Assembly: GCA_016218665.1 (NCBI GenBank)
Contig: JACRDI010000005.1
Location: forward strand, 47,046 to 111,045
Length of the DNA: 64,000 bases
From: Desulfovibrio sp.
GTDB taxonomy: Bacteria; Desulfobacterota; Desulfovibrionia; Desulfovibrionales; Desulfovibrionaceae
Direction: 5' to 3'
Each line of letters opens with the position of its first letter. Within the stretch, counting starts at the first letter, position 1. The notes below the pieces were generated by a model. It saw only the letters and a program-made list of their open reading frames with translations. It was not told the origin of the DNA and ran no database searches. Position numbers and translations under genes: made by a program. This document shows positions 1 through 7,672 of this stretch, in pieces.

Positions 1-441
1 GTGGGCCTCCAGAATGGCCTTCAGGTCGCGGTAGGCGTTGCCCACCTCGGCCATGAAGGCCTCGAAGCGTTCCTTGGCCTCGGGGATCTTGGCGATGGCT
101 GGAGGCAGGATGTAGTCCATGTCCGAGCCGTCCACGTAGCGCTGGCTCTGCTGCGAGTAGGAGGCGATGCGGTGGCGCACGATCTGGTGCGAACACGCGC
201 GGGAGATGCCCGCGATGGCGAAGGTGAAGCTGGCGTGCTCCACCGGGCTGTCGTGCCCGCTCTCCATGACCTTGCGCACGAAGTCGGCCTGGGTCTCGCG
301 GTCCACCTCGCCGGAGAGCAACCTGGGCCACATGTCGGCCACGAAGCCCGCGTGGTAGCACTGCCGGAAGGCGGCGTAGATGAGGGACAGGGCGTTTGGC
401 GTGGCGGCCAGGAGTTCCACGGAAAGTTGGGTGACGGGCAT
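1..441 (-). CDS. thyX: FAD-dependent thymidylate synthase ThyX, C-terminus cut by window edge
   Basis: Makes dTMP from dUMP using methylene-tetrahydrofolate, with FAD/NADPH as reductant, so it does not oxidise folate to dihydrofolate. The visible 147 residues begin MPVTQLSVELLAATP and contain the ThyX signature RHRIASYSQQSQRY (family pattern RHRxxSxNxxSxRY), followed by VDGSDMDYILPP. The start at 441 is the first ATG before the conserved block. The rest of the gene lies left of the window. The next gene upstream on the same strand starts at 1010 and ends at 483, so the two may be co-transcribed. ThyX instead of ThyA is common in anaerobes. Identification is firm from the motif; only the C-terminal part cannot be checked. 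Confidence 0.93.
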   Translation of the reverse strand, partial: MPVTQLSVELLAATPNALSLIYAAFRQCYHAGFVADMWPRLLSGEVDRETQADFVRKVMESGHDSPVEHASFTFAIAGISRACSHQIVRHRIASYSQQSQRYVDGSDMDYILPPAIAKIPEAKERFEAFMAEVGNAYRDLKAILEAH

Positions 442-482
442 TGGCGCTCCGGTTTCGTGTGGATGGTGGGACGGGCGCGGCG

Positions 483-1010
483 CTACATGCGCGCGCGTTC
501 CAGGGCCTCGGCCTGGACCTGGGCCAGGGGGCCGTCGGCCATGACGAGCAGGTGCAGGCACTGCATGAAGAGCGGCTCGAAGGCCGTGCGCTGGCGGCCC
601 AGGCGCTCGCGCAGGCGGGCTTCCTCCTCGGGCGTGCCGGTCTTGCGCGCGGCGATGGCCTCCACCCCGGCCATGAGGTAAAGCACGCGGCCGCTGGCGG
701 CCATGCGCGAGCGGAAGGCCTCGGAAGCCAGCAGCTTGTGCGGAACCTCGACAACCGCCTGACTGCAGCCTGCGGCCGCGGCGAGGACGGCGTCCAGGGC
801 CGCGTCGGCCCCGTCCAGGGGCAGGGCGTGGGCGGTGGCGCCCAGGTTGGCGGCCAGGTGCGCGGCCACGGCGCTCTTGCCGCTGCCTTCCAATCCTACA
901 ATATACAGCACGCCGCCGCCGGGCATGGCCGGACGCGGGGCGGCGGTTCCGTGGGTCGTGCTCTTGTCGGCTTCCTCGACGTGGAACTCTCGGCGGATGA
1001 ACTCGGTCAC
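483..1010 (-). CDS. Small P-loop kinase, shikimate kinase-like
   Basis: A 175-residue protein with a Walker A motif GLEGSGKS at residues 39-46 after a hydrophobic strand (VLYIV). Size and layout (P-loop, then an arginine-rich lid segment ARLRERLGRQRTAFEPLF near the C-terminus) resemble shikimate kinase and related small nucleoside-monophosphate kinase folds. The substrate-binding Asp and Arg residues of true AroK are not obvious, so the substrate is uncertain. I chose the GTG at 1010 because GGAAG lies 5-10 bases upstream; the open frame continues further upstream only through a low-complexity repeat region. It reads toward thyX and is probably in the same transcript. A degenerate AroK paralogue is the most likely origin. 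Confidence 0.7.
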   Translation of the reverse strand: MTEFIRREFHVEEADKSTTHGTAAPRPAMPGGGVLYIVGLEGSGKSAVAAHLAANLGATAHALPLDGADAALDAVLAAAAGCSQAVVEVPHKLLASEAFRSRMAASGRVLYLMAGVEAIAARKTGTPEEEARLRERLGRQRTAFEPLFMQCLHLLVMADGPLAQVQAEALERARM

Positions 1011-1187
1011 CGGTGGCTTCCTTCTGATCGGTCTGGTGCCTGTGTCTGTTGTTGGCGCTTGGGCTGGGATGCGGCCCTGTTGCCGCCCGCAGTCTGGCAG
1101 GGTATAGCCCAGAGGGCGGGCCTGGGCAAGGGCCTCGGCCGCCCCGGCCGCTGCGGCGTTCTGGCGGGCGGGCAAGGCCGAAAGGCG

Positions 1188-1265
1188 AATCGGCCAGGCG
1201 AATCGGCCAGGCAAAGAGGCCTGGCAAAGAGGCCAGGCGAATCGGCCAGGCAAATACGACCGGCA
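1188..1265. repeat. Six tandem copies of a 13-bp unit upstream of the phospholipase-like gene
   Basis: Units at 1188, 1201, 1214, 1227, 1240 and 1253 follow the pattern AATCGGCCAGGC(G/A). Units 3 and 4 read AAGAGGCC(T/A)GGC and unit 6 is AATACGACCGGCA. The last unit runs directly into the ribosome binding site AAGGAGGGCGG of the gene starting at 1276. The period of 13 is not a multiple of 3, so the array is unlikely to be coding. It lies in the divergent gap 1011-1275, in which no other gene is seen. Confidence 0.85.
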
Positions 1266-1275
1266 AGGAGGGCGG

Positions 1276-2256
1276 ATGCCCAAGGAAATAGTGCATTGGA
1301 TGGTGGCCAAACGCGCCGGGGAGCTGCTTTCCGGCGGCCCCTACGGCCCCGCGTTGTCGCGCTGCCCCAACGGCCTGCTCCTGGGCTCCGTCTGGCACGA
1401 CATCCTCTTCTACCTGCGCGGCGAGCACCCGGCCGGCCTCAAGGCCCTGCCGCACCGCATGCACGGCTCCCACGGGGAGGACAGCTTCGAGATCCTGCGC
1501 GTGCAGGCGGCGCACATGCACGCGCGCAAGGACCAGCCCCTGCCCACGGCCCTGTTCGTGGGCCTGGTCTCGCACATCTTCGCCGACGCGATGATCCATC
1601 CGCTCGTGTACCACCTGACGGGCAACTACTATGATGCCGACGAGAAGCGTCGCACGGGCGCGGTGCAGCGGCACCGGGCGCTGGAGTGTCTCATGGACAT
1701 GGTGGTCGCGGGCGGGCCGGACGCCGTGCTTGAGCGCTCCCTGCGCTCGCTGGTGAACGGCCTGGAGGGCACGCTGGCGCTGGCCGTGCCGCCGGAAGGC
1801 GTGGCCGGCCTGGCCGGTCTTTCTGAATCCGGGGCCACGGCCGCGCAAAAGGGCCTGCTGGACGCCCTGGACACCTACTGCACCATGCAGTCCCTTTGCC
1901 GCATGCCCACCGTGGCCCGCCTGCTGCGCGACCTTTCCGGCTTCATGCCGGCCGGCCTGCGCGAGATCGCCGCGCTCTTCTACGCCCCGCAGCTCTTCGA
2001 CCAGCGCGACGCCGTGAGCGGGCGCATAAGCTACCGCAACCCGGCCACCGGGGAGGAGCTCTCGGCCACGCTGGCCTGGCTCATGGAGCAGGCGGCGCGG
2101 CGCACGGCGGAATTCTGCGCCGCCCAGGCCCCGGCCATCACCGCCCGGGGCCAACTGGCGGACGCCGGGCCCGGGCCCAGCCTCGACATGGGCCTGCCGG
2201 GCGTTCCCGCATCCCAGGCCCGCTTCTTCGCCTCCCGCCTTGTCCCGGTGGACTAG
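1276..2256 (+). CDS. Zinc-dependent phospholipase C-like protein
   Basis: 326 residues resembling the Zn_dep_PLPC family (Pfam PF00882), metal-dependent phosphodiesterases related to bacterial phospholipase C and S1/P1 nuclease. Candidate metal ligands are H7 (EIVHWM), H41-D42 (GSVWHDILF), H63/H66 (HGSHGED) and the H100-x3-D104-x3-H108 set in SHIFADAMIH. No signal peptide is visible, so a cytoplasmic or membrane-peripheral location is likely. Start: ATG with AAGGAGGG 4 bases upstream. It is transcribed alone, with a strong terminator just after the stop. The substrate cannot be named from sequence; phospholipid or another phosphodiester is family-based inference. Confidence 0.78.
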   Translation: MPKEIVHWMVAKRAGELLSGGPYGPALSRCPNGLLLGSVWHDILFYLRGEHPAGLKALPHRMHGSHGEDSFEILRVQAAHMHARKDQPLPTALFVGLVSHIFADAMIHPLVYHLTGNYYDADEKRRTGAVQRHRALECLMDMVVAGGPDAVLERSLRSLVNGLEGTLALAVPPEGVAGLAGLSESGATAAQKGLLDALDTYCTMQSLCRMPTVARLLRDLSGFMPAGLREIAALFYAPQLFDQRDAVSGRISYRNPATGEELSATLAWLMEQAARRTAEFCAAQAPAITARGQLADAGPGPSLDMGLPGVPASQARFFASRLVPVD

Positions 2257-2283
2257 TTCGCGCCGCCGCCGGGCGCATTGCTG

Positions 2284-2309
2284 CCGCGGGTGCTCCCCGC
2301 GGTTTTTTT
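2284..2309 (+). terminator. Rho-independent terminator of the phospholipase-like gene
   Basis: A 7-bp stem CCGCGGG/CCCGCGG with a 5-base loop is followed by seven T residues, 27 bases after the stop codon at 2256. Confidence 0.85.
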
Positions 2310-2341
2310 GCCGGTTCCCCAAAAAAATATCCGCAGGCTCC

Positions 2342-2368
2342 TAAAGAATTCCTCCGGCAGGCCGATGA
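2342..2368 (+). promoter_or_regulatory. Sigma-28 (FliA)-type promoter for flagellin
   Basis: TAAA (2342-2345), a spacer of exactly 15 bases, then GCCGATGA (2361-2368) matches the flagellar sigma-28 consensus TAAA-N15-GCCGATAA with one mismatch. It sits about 100 bases before the flagellin start, as expected for a class 3 flagellar gene. Confidence 0.8.
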
Positions 2369-2430
2369 GGGTGTCGTAACAACAATCGGATTGGTCCCGT
2401 GGGCGATGTCGCCAGACGAGGGCCACCGAA

Positions 2431-2461
2431 TGGCAAGGACGCCAAAAAGCTTTCAAGGAGG
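2431..2461 (+). promoter_or_regulatory. Flagellin mRNA leader with two CsrA-type binding sites
   Basis: Site 1 is the hairpin TGGC-AAGGAC-GCCA (2431-2444), which presents AGGA in a 6-base loop as CsrA prefers. Site 2 is the Shine-Dalgarno itself, CAAGGAGG (2454-2461). A hairpin site plus an SD site is the arrangement by which CsrA represses hag translation in Bacillus subtilis, with FliW as antagonist. The match in this leader is seen directly; the regulation is inferred. csrA and fliW are not in the window. Confidence 0.55.
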
Positions 2462-2469
2462 AAATGAAT

Positions 2470-3366
2470 ATGTCGCTCACCATCAACCACAACTTGCTGG
2501 CCGCGAACACCGCCCGCAACCTCACGTCCTCGTATTCCGCGCTGTCGACCTCCACCGAGCGCCTGTCTTCCGGTCTGCGCGTGAACACCGCGGCCGACGA
2601 CGCCGCCGGTCTGGCCATTCGCGAAATCATGCGCGCCGAGATTTCGTCCCTGAACCAGGGCGTGCGCAACGCCAACGACGCCATCTCCATGATCCAGACC
2701 GCGGACGGAGCCCTGGGCGTCATCGACGAAAAGCTCATCCGCATGAAGGAACTGGCCATGCAGGCTGCCACCGGCACCTACAGCTCGGACCAGCGCCTCA
2801 TCATCGACTCGGAATACCAGGCCATGGCTTCGGAAATCACCCGAATCGCCAAGGCCACGGACTTCAACGGCATCCACCTGCTGAACGGCCACCTCTCCGG
2901 CACCGATTCCTCGCACAATGGCGCGGGTCTCGAAGCCAGCGGCCCCATGAAGATCCACTTCGGCACCAGCAACGACTCCAACGAGGACTACTACTACGTG
3001 TCCATCGACAGCGCCACCGCCTCCTCGCTGGGCATCGGCCTGGGCGCCTCGGGCACCAACGGCCGCTCCATCTCCACCCAGGAGCTGGCGCAGCAGGCCC
3101 TCAAGGCTCTGGACAACGCCATCATCTCCAAGGACAAGATCCGCGCCCACCTCGGCGCCCTCCAGAACCGTCTGGAGAACACCATCACCAACCTGACCAT
3201 CCAGTCCGAGAACACCTCGGCCGCAGAGTCGCAGATCTCCGACGTGGACGTGGCCACGGAAATGACCGAGTTCACCCGCCAGCAGATCAAGGTGCAGACC
3301 GCGGTGGCCATGCTCTCCCAGGCCAACAGCCTCGGCAAGCTCGCCCTGCAGCTCATCGGCGGCTAG
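2470..3366 (+). CDS. fliC: Flagellin, filament subunit
   Basis: 298 residues with both conserved ends of flagellin: the N-terminal helix block MSLTINHNLLAANTARNL and LSSGLRVNTAADDAAGLAI, and the C-terminal block QQIKVQTAVAMLSQANSLGK ending in LQLIGG. The variable outer part between residues about 140 and 200 is short. I prefer the ATG at 2470 over 2464: AAGGAGG ends at 2461, leaving 8 bases to 2470 but only 2 to 2464, and family members begin MSL. It is secreted by the flagellar type III apparatus and polymerises into the filament. Expression is probably sigma-28 dependent with CsrA control. fliD and fliS (cap protein and flagellin chaperone) follow. Confidence 0.95.
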   Translation: MSLTINHNLLAANTARNLTSSYSALSTSTERLSSGLRVNTAADDAAGLAIREIMRAEISSLNQGVRNANDAISMIQTADGALGVIDEKLIRMKELAMQAATGTYSSDQRLIIDSEYQAMASEITRIAKATDFNGIHLLNGHLSGTDSSHNGAGLEASGPMKIHFGTSNDSNEDYYYVSIDSATASSLGIGLGASGTNGRSISTQELAQQALKALDNAIISKDKIRAHLGALQNRLENTITNLTIQSENTSAAESQISDVDVATEMTEFTRQQIKVQTAVAMLSQANSLGKLALQLIGG

Positions 3367-3428
3367 TAGAAAGGACCACAGGGTGCGGGCGAGGGCTGGC
3401 CCCGCCGCACCGTGAGCAGAAGCACAAC

Positions 3429-3458
3429 GGGCCGCCGCAAGGCGGCCCGTTTCGTTTT
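3429..3458 (+). terminator. Rho-independent terminator of flagellin
   Basis: Stem GGGCCGCC/GGCGGCCC with loop GCAA, then GTTTCGTTTT. The T-rich end abuts the sigma-54-type promoter of fliD. Confidence 0.85.
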
Positions 3459-3473
3459 GGCACCGTGATTGCA
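3458..3473 (+). promoter_or_regulatory. Sigma-54 (RpoN)-type promoter for fliD-fliS
   Basis: TGGCACC-GTGA-TTGCA gives the invariant GG-N10-GC (-24/-12) and differs from TGGCACG-N4-TTGCA at one base. It lies about 57 bases before the fliD start and immediately after the flagellin terminator. A two-tier sigma-54/sigma-28 hierarchy is common in flagellar systems. Confidence 0.75.
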
Positions 3474-3529
3474 CAACCAAGGTGGACCAACAGCATCCGG
3501 CATCTTTTTCCCGTTAGGGGGGTTCGCCA

Positions 3530-5245
3530 GTGACGTCATCCACCAGCACGACCAGCTCCACCACATCCTTCACCTCAGGCCAGATCAACGTGACCGGCCT
3601 GGGCAACGGCACGGACTTCAGCACCCTCATCGACGGCCTGATCACCGCCGAAAGCGCGACCAAGAAGAGGTTCGAGAGCTGGAAGCAGGAGTGGGAACTC
3701 AAGATCGAGGGGCTGCAGTACCTGAACAAGAAGCTCCTGGCCCTGAAGACCACCCTGGGCAGCATAGACACGGTGAACGAATTTCTCACCAAGAGCGTCA
3801 CCAGCACATCGGACAGCGTGAGCGCCACGGCCACCAGCGATGCCCTCGAAGGGTCGCACACGGTCATTGTGGGGCAGCTGGCGCAGAACGACATCCTCAC
3901 CACCGGCTCGGGCCTCAGCACGCTTACCAGCGTGGTCACATCGAACGCCACGAACCTGACCTTCAGCTACGCCGGGCAGAGCTACACCATAAGCAACATC
4001 GGCGCGGGCAGCACCCTCACCAGCCTGGTGAACTACATCAACAACAACTCGGCCACCAAGGACAAGGTGCGCGCCACCACGCTCTTCGACGGCACCAGCT
4101 ACCACCTGCAACTGTATGGCATGGACCAGGGCGCGGGCAACCAGGTGATCGTCTCCAACACAGGCTCCCTGGTGTTCGGCGCGGCGAGCTTCCAGAACAC
4201 CCAGCAGGCCCAGAGCGCCCTCATCAAGGTGGACGGCTACCCGCAGGGCAGCGGCAACTGGATCTCGCGCGACACGAACTCCGTGGAGGACGTCATCCCC
4301 GGGGTGAGCCTGACCCTCAAGGAGGCCAACTCCAACGCCAGCATCAAGATCGGCATCACCACCAACACCGACGCCATCAAGGAGAACGTCAAGACCTTCG
4401 TGGACGCGGTGAACGAGGTGCGCACCGCCCTGCAGGCCCTGACCAAGGTGAGCAACAGCTCCGGCACGGCCACCGGGTCCATCATGACCGGCAACTACGG
4501 CGTGCAGATCATCGGCACCCAGCTCAAGGACGTCATCACCGACCTGGGCCTGGGCTTCAACATCTACAACGCGGCCACCGGCACCGGAGACTACTATTCC
4601 GCGCTCTCGCAAATCGGCATCAGCACCGACGCCGACGAATCCTCAAGCACGTACGGCAAGCTCATTCTGAATGAGGAGGACCTGGACACGGCGCTTTCGA
4701 AGGACGCGGAAGGCGTGGCCAAGCTCTTTTCCGCCGACTACGAGGGCGGAACAGATTCGGCGAATTTCTCGTACCTCTCGCGCATCAACGGCACGACAAA
4801 GGCCGGCAGCTACGGCGTGCAGATCATCACCAGCGCGGCAGGCATTTCAAGCGCCACCATCAATGGCCAGCCCGCCGGCATAGACGGCTGGAAGGTCACC
4901 GCCCTCAGCGGCGATGCGGCCGGTATGGTCATCCAGGTGGACAACCACACGCCCAACAGCACTTTCACCGGAAACGTGAACCTGCGGCAGGGCAAGGCCG
5001 GCCAGATGGTGGACAAGCTCAAGGATCTCACCAACACGACCAACGGCCCCATCTCCATCCTCGAAGACAACTACGGGGAGATCATCGACAGCATCGATGA
5101 CAAGATAGCGCGCGAGACGCAGCGCCTGACCACCATGAAGGCGCGCCTGAAGGCGCAATACGCCCGGCTCGACTCGCTTTTGAACACGTTGACCAACACC
5201 CAATCGCAGCTCTCCAGCGTCATCAACCAGCTTTCGAAAAGCTAG
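3530..5245 (+). CDS. fliD: Flagellar filament cap protein FliD (hook-associated protein 2)
   Basis: 571 residues. The N-terminal FliD domain contains INVTGLGNGTDFSTLIDGLI. The central part is Ser/Thr/Asn-rich, as in secreted cap proteins. The C-terminal coiled-coil block (DDKIARETQRLTTMKARLKA, then LDSLLNTLTNTQSQLSSVIN) is typical of the FliD C-terminus. It caps the growing filament and folds incoming flagellin. The GTG start at 3530 has a G-rich site (AGGGGGG) about 8 bases upstream. fliS starts 26 bases after the stop, so the two are probably co-transcribed from the sigma-54-type promoter at 3458. Confidence 0.95.
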   Translation: MTSSTSTTSSTTSFTSGQINVTGLGNGTDFSTLIDGLITAESATKKRFESWKQEWELKIEGLQYLNKKLLALKTTLGSIDTVNEFLTKSVTSTSDSVSATATSDALEGSHTVIVGQLAQNDILTTGSGLSTLTSVVTSNATNLTFSYAGQSYTISNIGAGSTLTSLVNYINNNSATKDKVRATTLFDGTSYHLQLYGMDQGAGNQVIVSNTGSLVFGAASFQNTQQAQSALIKVDGYPQGSGNWISRDTNSVEDVIPGVSLTLKEANSNASIKIGITTNTDAIKENVKTFVDAVNEVRTALQALTKVSNSSGTATGSIMTGNYGVQIIGTQLKDVITDLGLGFNIYNAATGTGDYYSALSQIGISTDADESSSTYGKLILNEEDLDTALSKDAEGVAKLFSADYEGGTDSANFSYLSRINGTTKAGSYGVQIITSAAGISSATINGQPAGIDGWKVTALSGDAAGMVIQVDNHTPNSTFTGNVNLRQGKAGQMVDKLKDLTNTTNGPISILEDNYGEIIDSIDDKIARETQRLTTMKARLKAQYARLDSLLNTLTNTQSQLSSVINQLSKS

Positions 5246-5271
5246 CCGGCTGGCGGGCGGAAGAGGACCAC

Positions 5272-5907
5272 ATGCTTAAGGCAGCCAAGGCCTATCTGGT
5301 CACACAGGTCACCACGGCATCGCAGGGGGATCTCCTGCTCATGCTTTACGACACGGCCGTCAAGCACCTGCGCCAAGCCATCGAGAAGATGCGCGCGGGT
5401 GACGTGGCCGGCAAGGGCATTCTCATCACCAAGGCCATCGACATCATCAGCGAACTGCAGGAGAGCCTGAACAAGGAACGCGGGGGAGACATCTCCAAGA
5501 ACCTGTTTCAGCTGTATTTCTTCTGCAACACGCGGCTGCTGAAGGCCAATCTGCAGATGAACACGGACATGGTGGAGGAGGTCATCTCCATCCTCTTCGG
5601 CCTGCGGCAGGCCTTCGCCCAGATCATGCCCACGGTGGACGGCGTGGCCTCCATCGCCCAGCAGGGCATGGGGGCGGAGGGCGCATCGGCCGTGGCCGCA
5701 TCTGAGGCCCGGACGCAAGAGGCGGCATCCGCGCGGCCGGCTGAAAATCCGGCCGCAGATCCGGCGGGCGATCTGGCCGCCGAGCCGGCAGGTGATCCGG
5801 CAGGCGAACCAGGGGCGGAGCCGGCGCCAGCGCCCGAGGCCACGCCCGCCGCGCCGGTGAATCCCATGCGCTTCCGCGCGGCCAACGCCTACGCGACCTC
5901 GCGCTAG
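5272..5907 (+). CDS. fliS: Flagellin export chaperone FliS with long Ala/Pro-rich tail
   Basis: The first ~125 residues are a standard FliS helical domain: MLKAAKAYLVTQV, then LLLMLYDTAVKHLRQAIEKM and LYFFCNTRLLKANLQ. FliS binds the C-terminal helix of flagellin in the cytoplasm to prevent premature polymerisation. Family members usually end near 125-150 residues. This protein continues for about 70 residues of low-complexity sequence made of PAGDP/PAGEP-like steps, probably disordered. It ends in MRFRAANAYATSR. It follows fliD and is closed by a strong bidirectional terminator. Confidence 0.92.
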   Translation: MLKAAKAYLVTQVTTASQGDLLLMLYDTAVKHLRQAIEKMRAGDVAGKGILITKAIDIISELQESLNKERGGDISKNLFQLYFFCNTRLLKANLQMNTDMVEEVISILFGLRQAFAQIMPTVDGVASIAQQGMGAEGASAVAASEARTQEAASARPAENPAADPAGDLAAEPAGDPAGEPGAEPAPAPEATPAAPVNPMRFRAANAYATSR

Positions 5908-5930
5908 CCCCGGCCGGCGCGGACCCGCAC

Positions 5931-5970
5931 GCAAAAAAGCCCCCGGACAGGTCCGGGGGCTTTTTTGCTG
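5931..5970. terminator. Bidirectional terminator between fliS and rnj
   Basis: Near-perfect palindrome: A-tract, 11-bp stem AGCCCCCGGAC/GTCCGGGGGCT, T-tract. The A and T runs on both sides let it stop fliS from the left and rnj from the right. Confidence 0.92.
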
Positions 5971-6018
5971 CTTCTGGCGCGGCGCAGGGCGCAAGGCCCG
6001 GCGCCATTCTCCAGCGCC

Positions 6019-7671
6019 CTACACGGCGATGATGAGCGGCACCACCACGGGGTCGCGGTCCAGCACGCGGCGGAAGAAGCGCCTGAGCGACCCGCGCACG
6101 CGCTCCTTCAGGCGCTTCAGGTTGGCCGAGCCCACGTCCTCGAACTCTTCCAGCACGACGCACTTGGCGTCTTCCAGCACGTGGGCGTACTGCTGCTCGA
6201 ACACGAAGCCCTTGGACACGATGTCCGGGCCGAGGGTGATCTCGCCCGTGTCCTGGTCCACCACCAGCAGCACCACCACCATGCCTTCGCCCGCCAGCAG
6301 CTGGCGTTCCTTCAGGACGCTCTGGCCCACGTCGCCCACGCCCTTGCCGTCCACCAGAATGCGTTCGGCTGGCACGGCCTCCTCAAGGCGGATGCCCTGG
6401 CTCAGGAAGGTCATGGGCTGGCCGTCCTCCAGCACGAGGGCGCGCTCCGGCGCAACGCCGCATTCCACGGCCAGGCGCGAGTGCTTCACCAGGTGGCGGT
6501 ACTCGCCGTGCACGGGCACGAAGTACTTGGGCCGCACGGTCTCCAGCATGATGCGCAGCTCCTCGCGGTGGGCATGGCCCGAGGCGTGGATGGCCTGGAC
6601 CTTTTCGTACAGCACCTCGGCCCCCAGCTTGTACAGCCGGTTGATGACCTTGGTGATGGCCAGCACGTTGCCCGGAATGAAGCGCGAGGACAAAAGCACC
6701 AGGTCGCCCTTCTTGATGTGCACGTGGCGGTGCTCGTCAAGCGACATGCGCGAGAGCGAGGCCAGGGGCTCGCCCTGGCTGCCGGTGACGAGGAGCACCA
6801 CCTGCTCGTCCGGCAGGGAGCCGATCTCCTCCACCTCCACCAGGGTGCCGCCGGGGATGCGCAGGTAGTCCAGCTCGCGCGCGAGCTCGATGTTGCGCAC
6901 CAGGCTTTTGCCGGAGATGGCCACCTTGCGGCCGCAGGCGGCGGCCAGGTCGAAGATTTCCTGCAGGCGCTGGATGTGGCTGGAAAAGAGCGTGACGATG
7001 ATGCGCCCGCGCGAGCGGTCGAAGATCTCGCGCAGGGAGGCCTTGATCTCGCGCTCGGTGAGGGCGAAGCCGTCGCGCTCCACGTTGGTGGAGTCGCTCA
7101 TGAGCAGCTTGACCCCGGGCTCGGAGAAGCGGCGGATGGCCTCCAGGTCGGTGGCGTGGCCGTCCAGCGGGTTGCGGTCGATCTTGAAGTCGCCCGTGTG
7201 GAAGATGCGCCCGGCCGGGGTCTCGATGCCCAGGGCGTGGCCCTTGATGATGGAGTGGCAGACCGGGATGAAGTTGAAGGCGAAGGGGCCGATCTCCACG
7301 CGTTCGTTGTCCTTCACGGGGCGCAGGTCGGCTTCCATGCCGCGCTCGGTGAGCTTGTTGTTCACCAGCGCCAGGGTGAAGTCCGAGCCGTACACCGGCA
7401 CGTCCACATGGGGCAAAAGCCAGGGCAGGGCGCCGATGTGGTCCTCGTGCCCGTGGGTGAGCACCACGGCCTTGATCTTGTCGCGTTCCTCCAGAATGTG
7501 CTCGAAGCGGGGAATCACCACGTCCACGCCGAAGAGAAAGTCCTCGGGGAACATGAGGCCGCAGTCGATGAGCACGGTGGCGTCGGCCGTGCGCAGGGCC
7601 ATGCAGTTCAGCCCTATCTCGCCCAGTCCTCCCAGGGGATGTATGGTCAGCTCGCCAGGGGCGGGTGTCAT
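6019..7671 (-). CDS. rnj: Ribonuclease J
   Basis: 550 residues. Metallo-beta-lactamase/beta-CASP ribonuclease with 5'-3' exonuclease and endonuclease activity in mRNA decay and RNA maturation. Seen: LGGLGEIGLNCMAL near the N-terminus, the Zn motif HGHEDH at 73-78, VCHSIIKGHALGIETPAGRIFHTGDFKID, DSTNVERDG and the C-terminal beta-CASP motif HASGHA. Length is typical for RNase J. It follows plsC with a single base between stop and start, so the two are translated from one message. An RNase J rather than only RNase E is in keeping with this bacterial group. Confidence 0.94.
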   Translation of the reverse strand: MTPAPGELTIHPLGGLGEIGLNCMALRTADATVLIDCGLMFPEDFLFGVDVVIPRFEHILEERDKIKAVVLTHGHEDHIGALPWLLPHVDVPVYGSDFTLALVNNKLTERGMEADLRPVKDNERVEIGPFAFNFIPVCHSIIKGHALGIETPAGRIFHTGDFKIDRNPLDGHATDLEAIRRFSEPGVKLLMSDSTNVERDGFALTEREIKASLREIFDRSRGRIIVTLFSSHIQRLQEIFDLAAACGRKVAISGKSLVRNIELARELDYLRIPGGTLVEVEEIGSLPDEQVVLLVTGSQGEPLASLSRMSLDEHRHVHIKKGDLVLLSSRFIPGNVLAITKVINRLYKLGAEVLYEKVQAIHASGHAHREELRIMLETVRPKYFVPVHGEYRHLVKHSRLAVECGVAPERALVLEDGQPMTFLSQGIRLEEAVPAERILVDGKGVGDVGQSVLKERQLLAGEGMVVVLLVVDQDTGEITLGPDIVSKGFVFEQQYAHVLEDAKCVVLEEFEDVGSANLKRLKERVRGSLRRFFRRVLDRDPVVVPLIIAV

Positions 7672-7672
7672 G

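Noticed and set aside
1..681. Long plus-strand frame opposite thyX and many similar long antisense frames across the window (e.g. 4.2-7.7 kb, 8.4-10.7 kb, 42.4-44.3 kb, 55.6-59.5 kb)
   Set aside because: They mirror real genes on the other strand, have His/Gly/Val- or Arg-rich low-complexity products, no RBS and no family motifs; they result from very high GC.
1185..1265. CRISPR-like array
   Set aside because: The 13-bp units are directly tandem with no spacers and no cas genes are nearby.
2464..2472. Flagellin start at 2464 (MNMSL)
   Set aside because: Only two bases separate it from the Shine-Dalgarno; 2470 has 8 bases and matches the family N-terminus.
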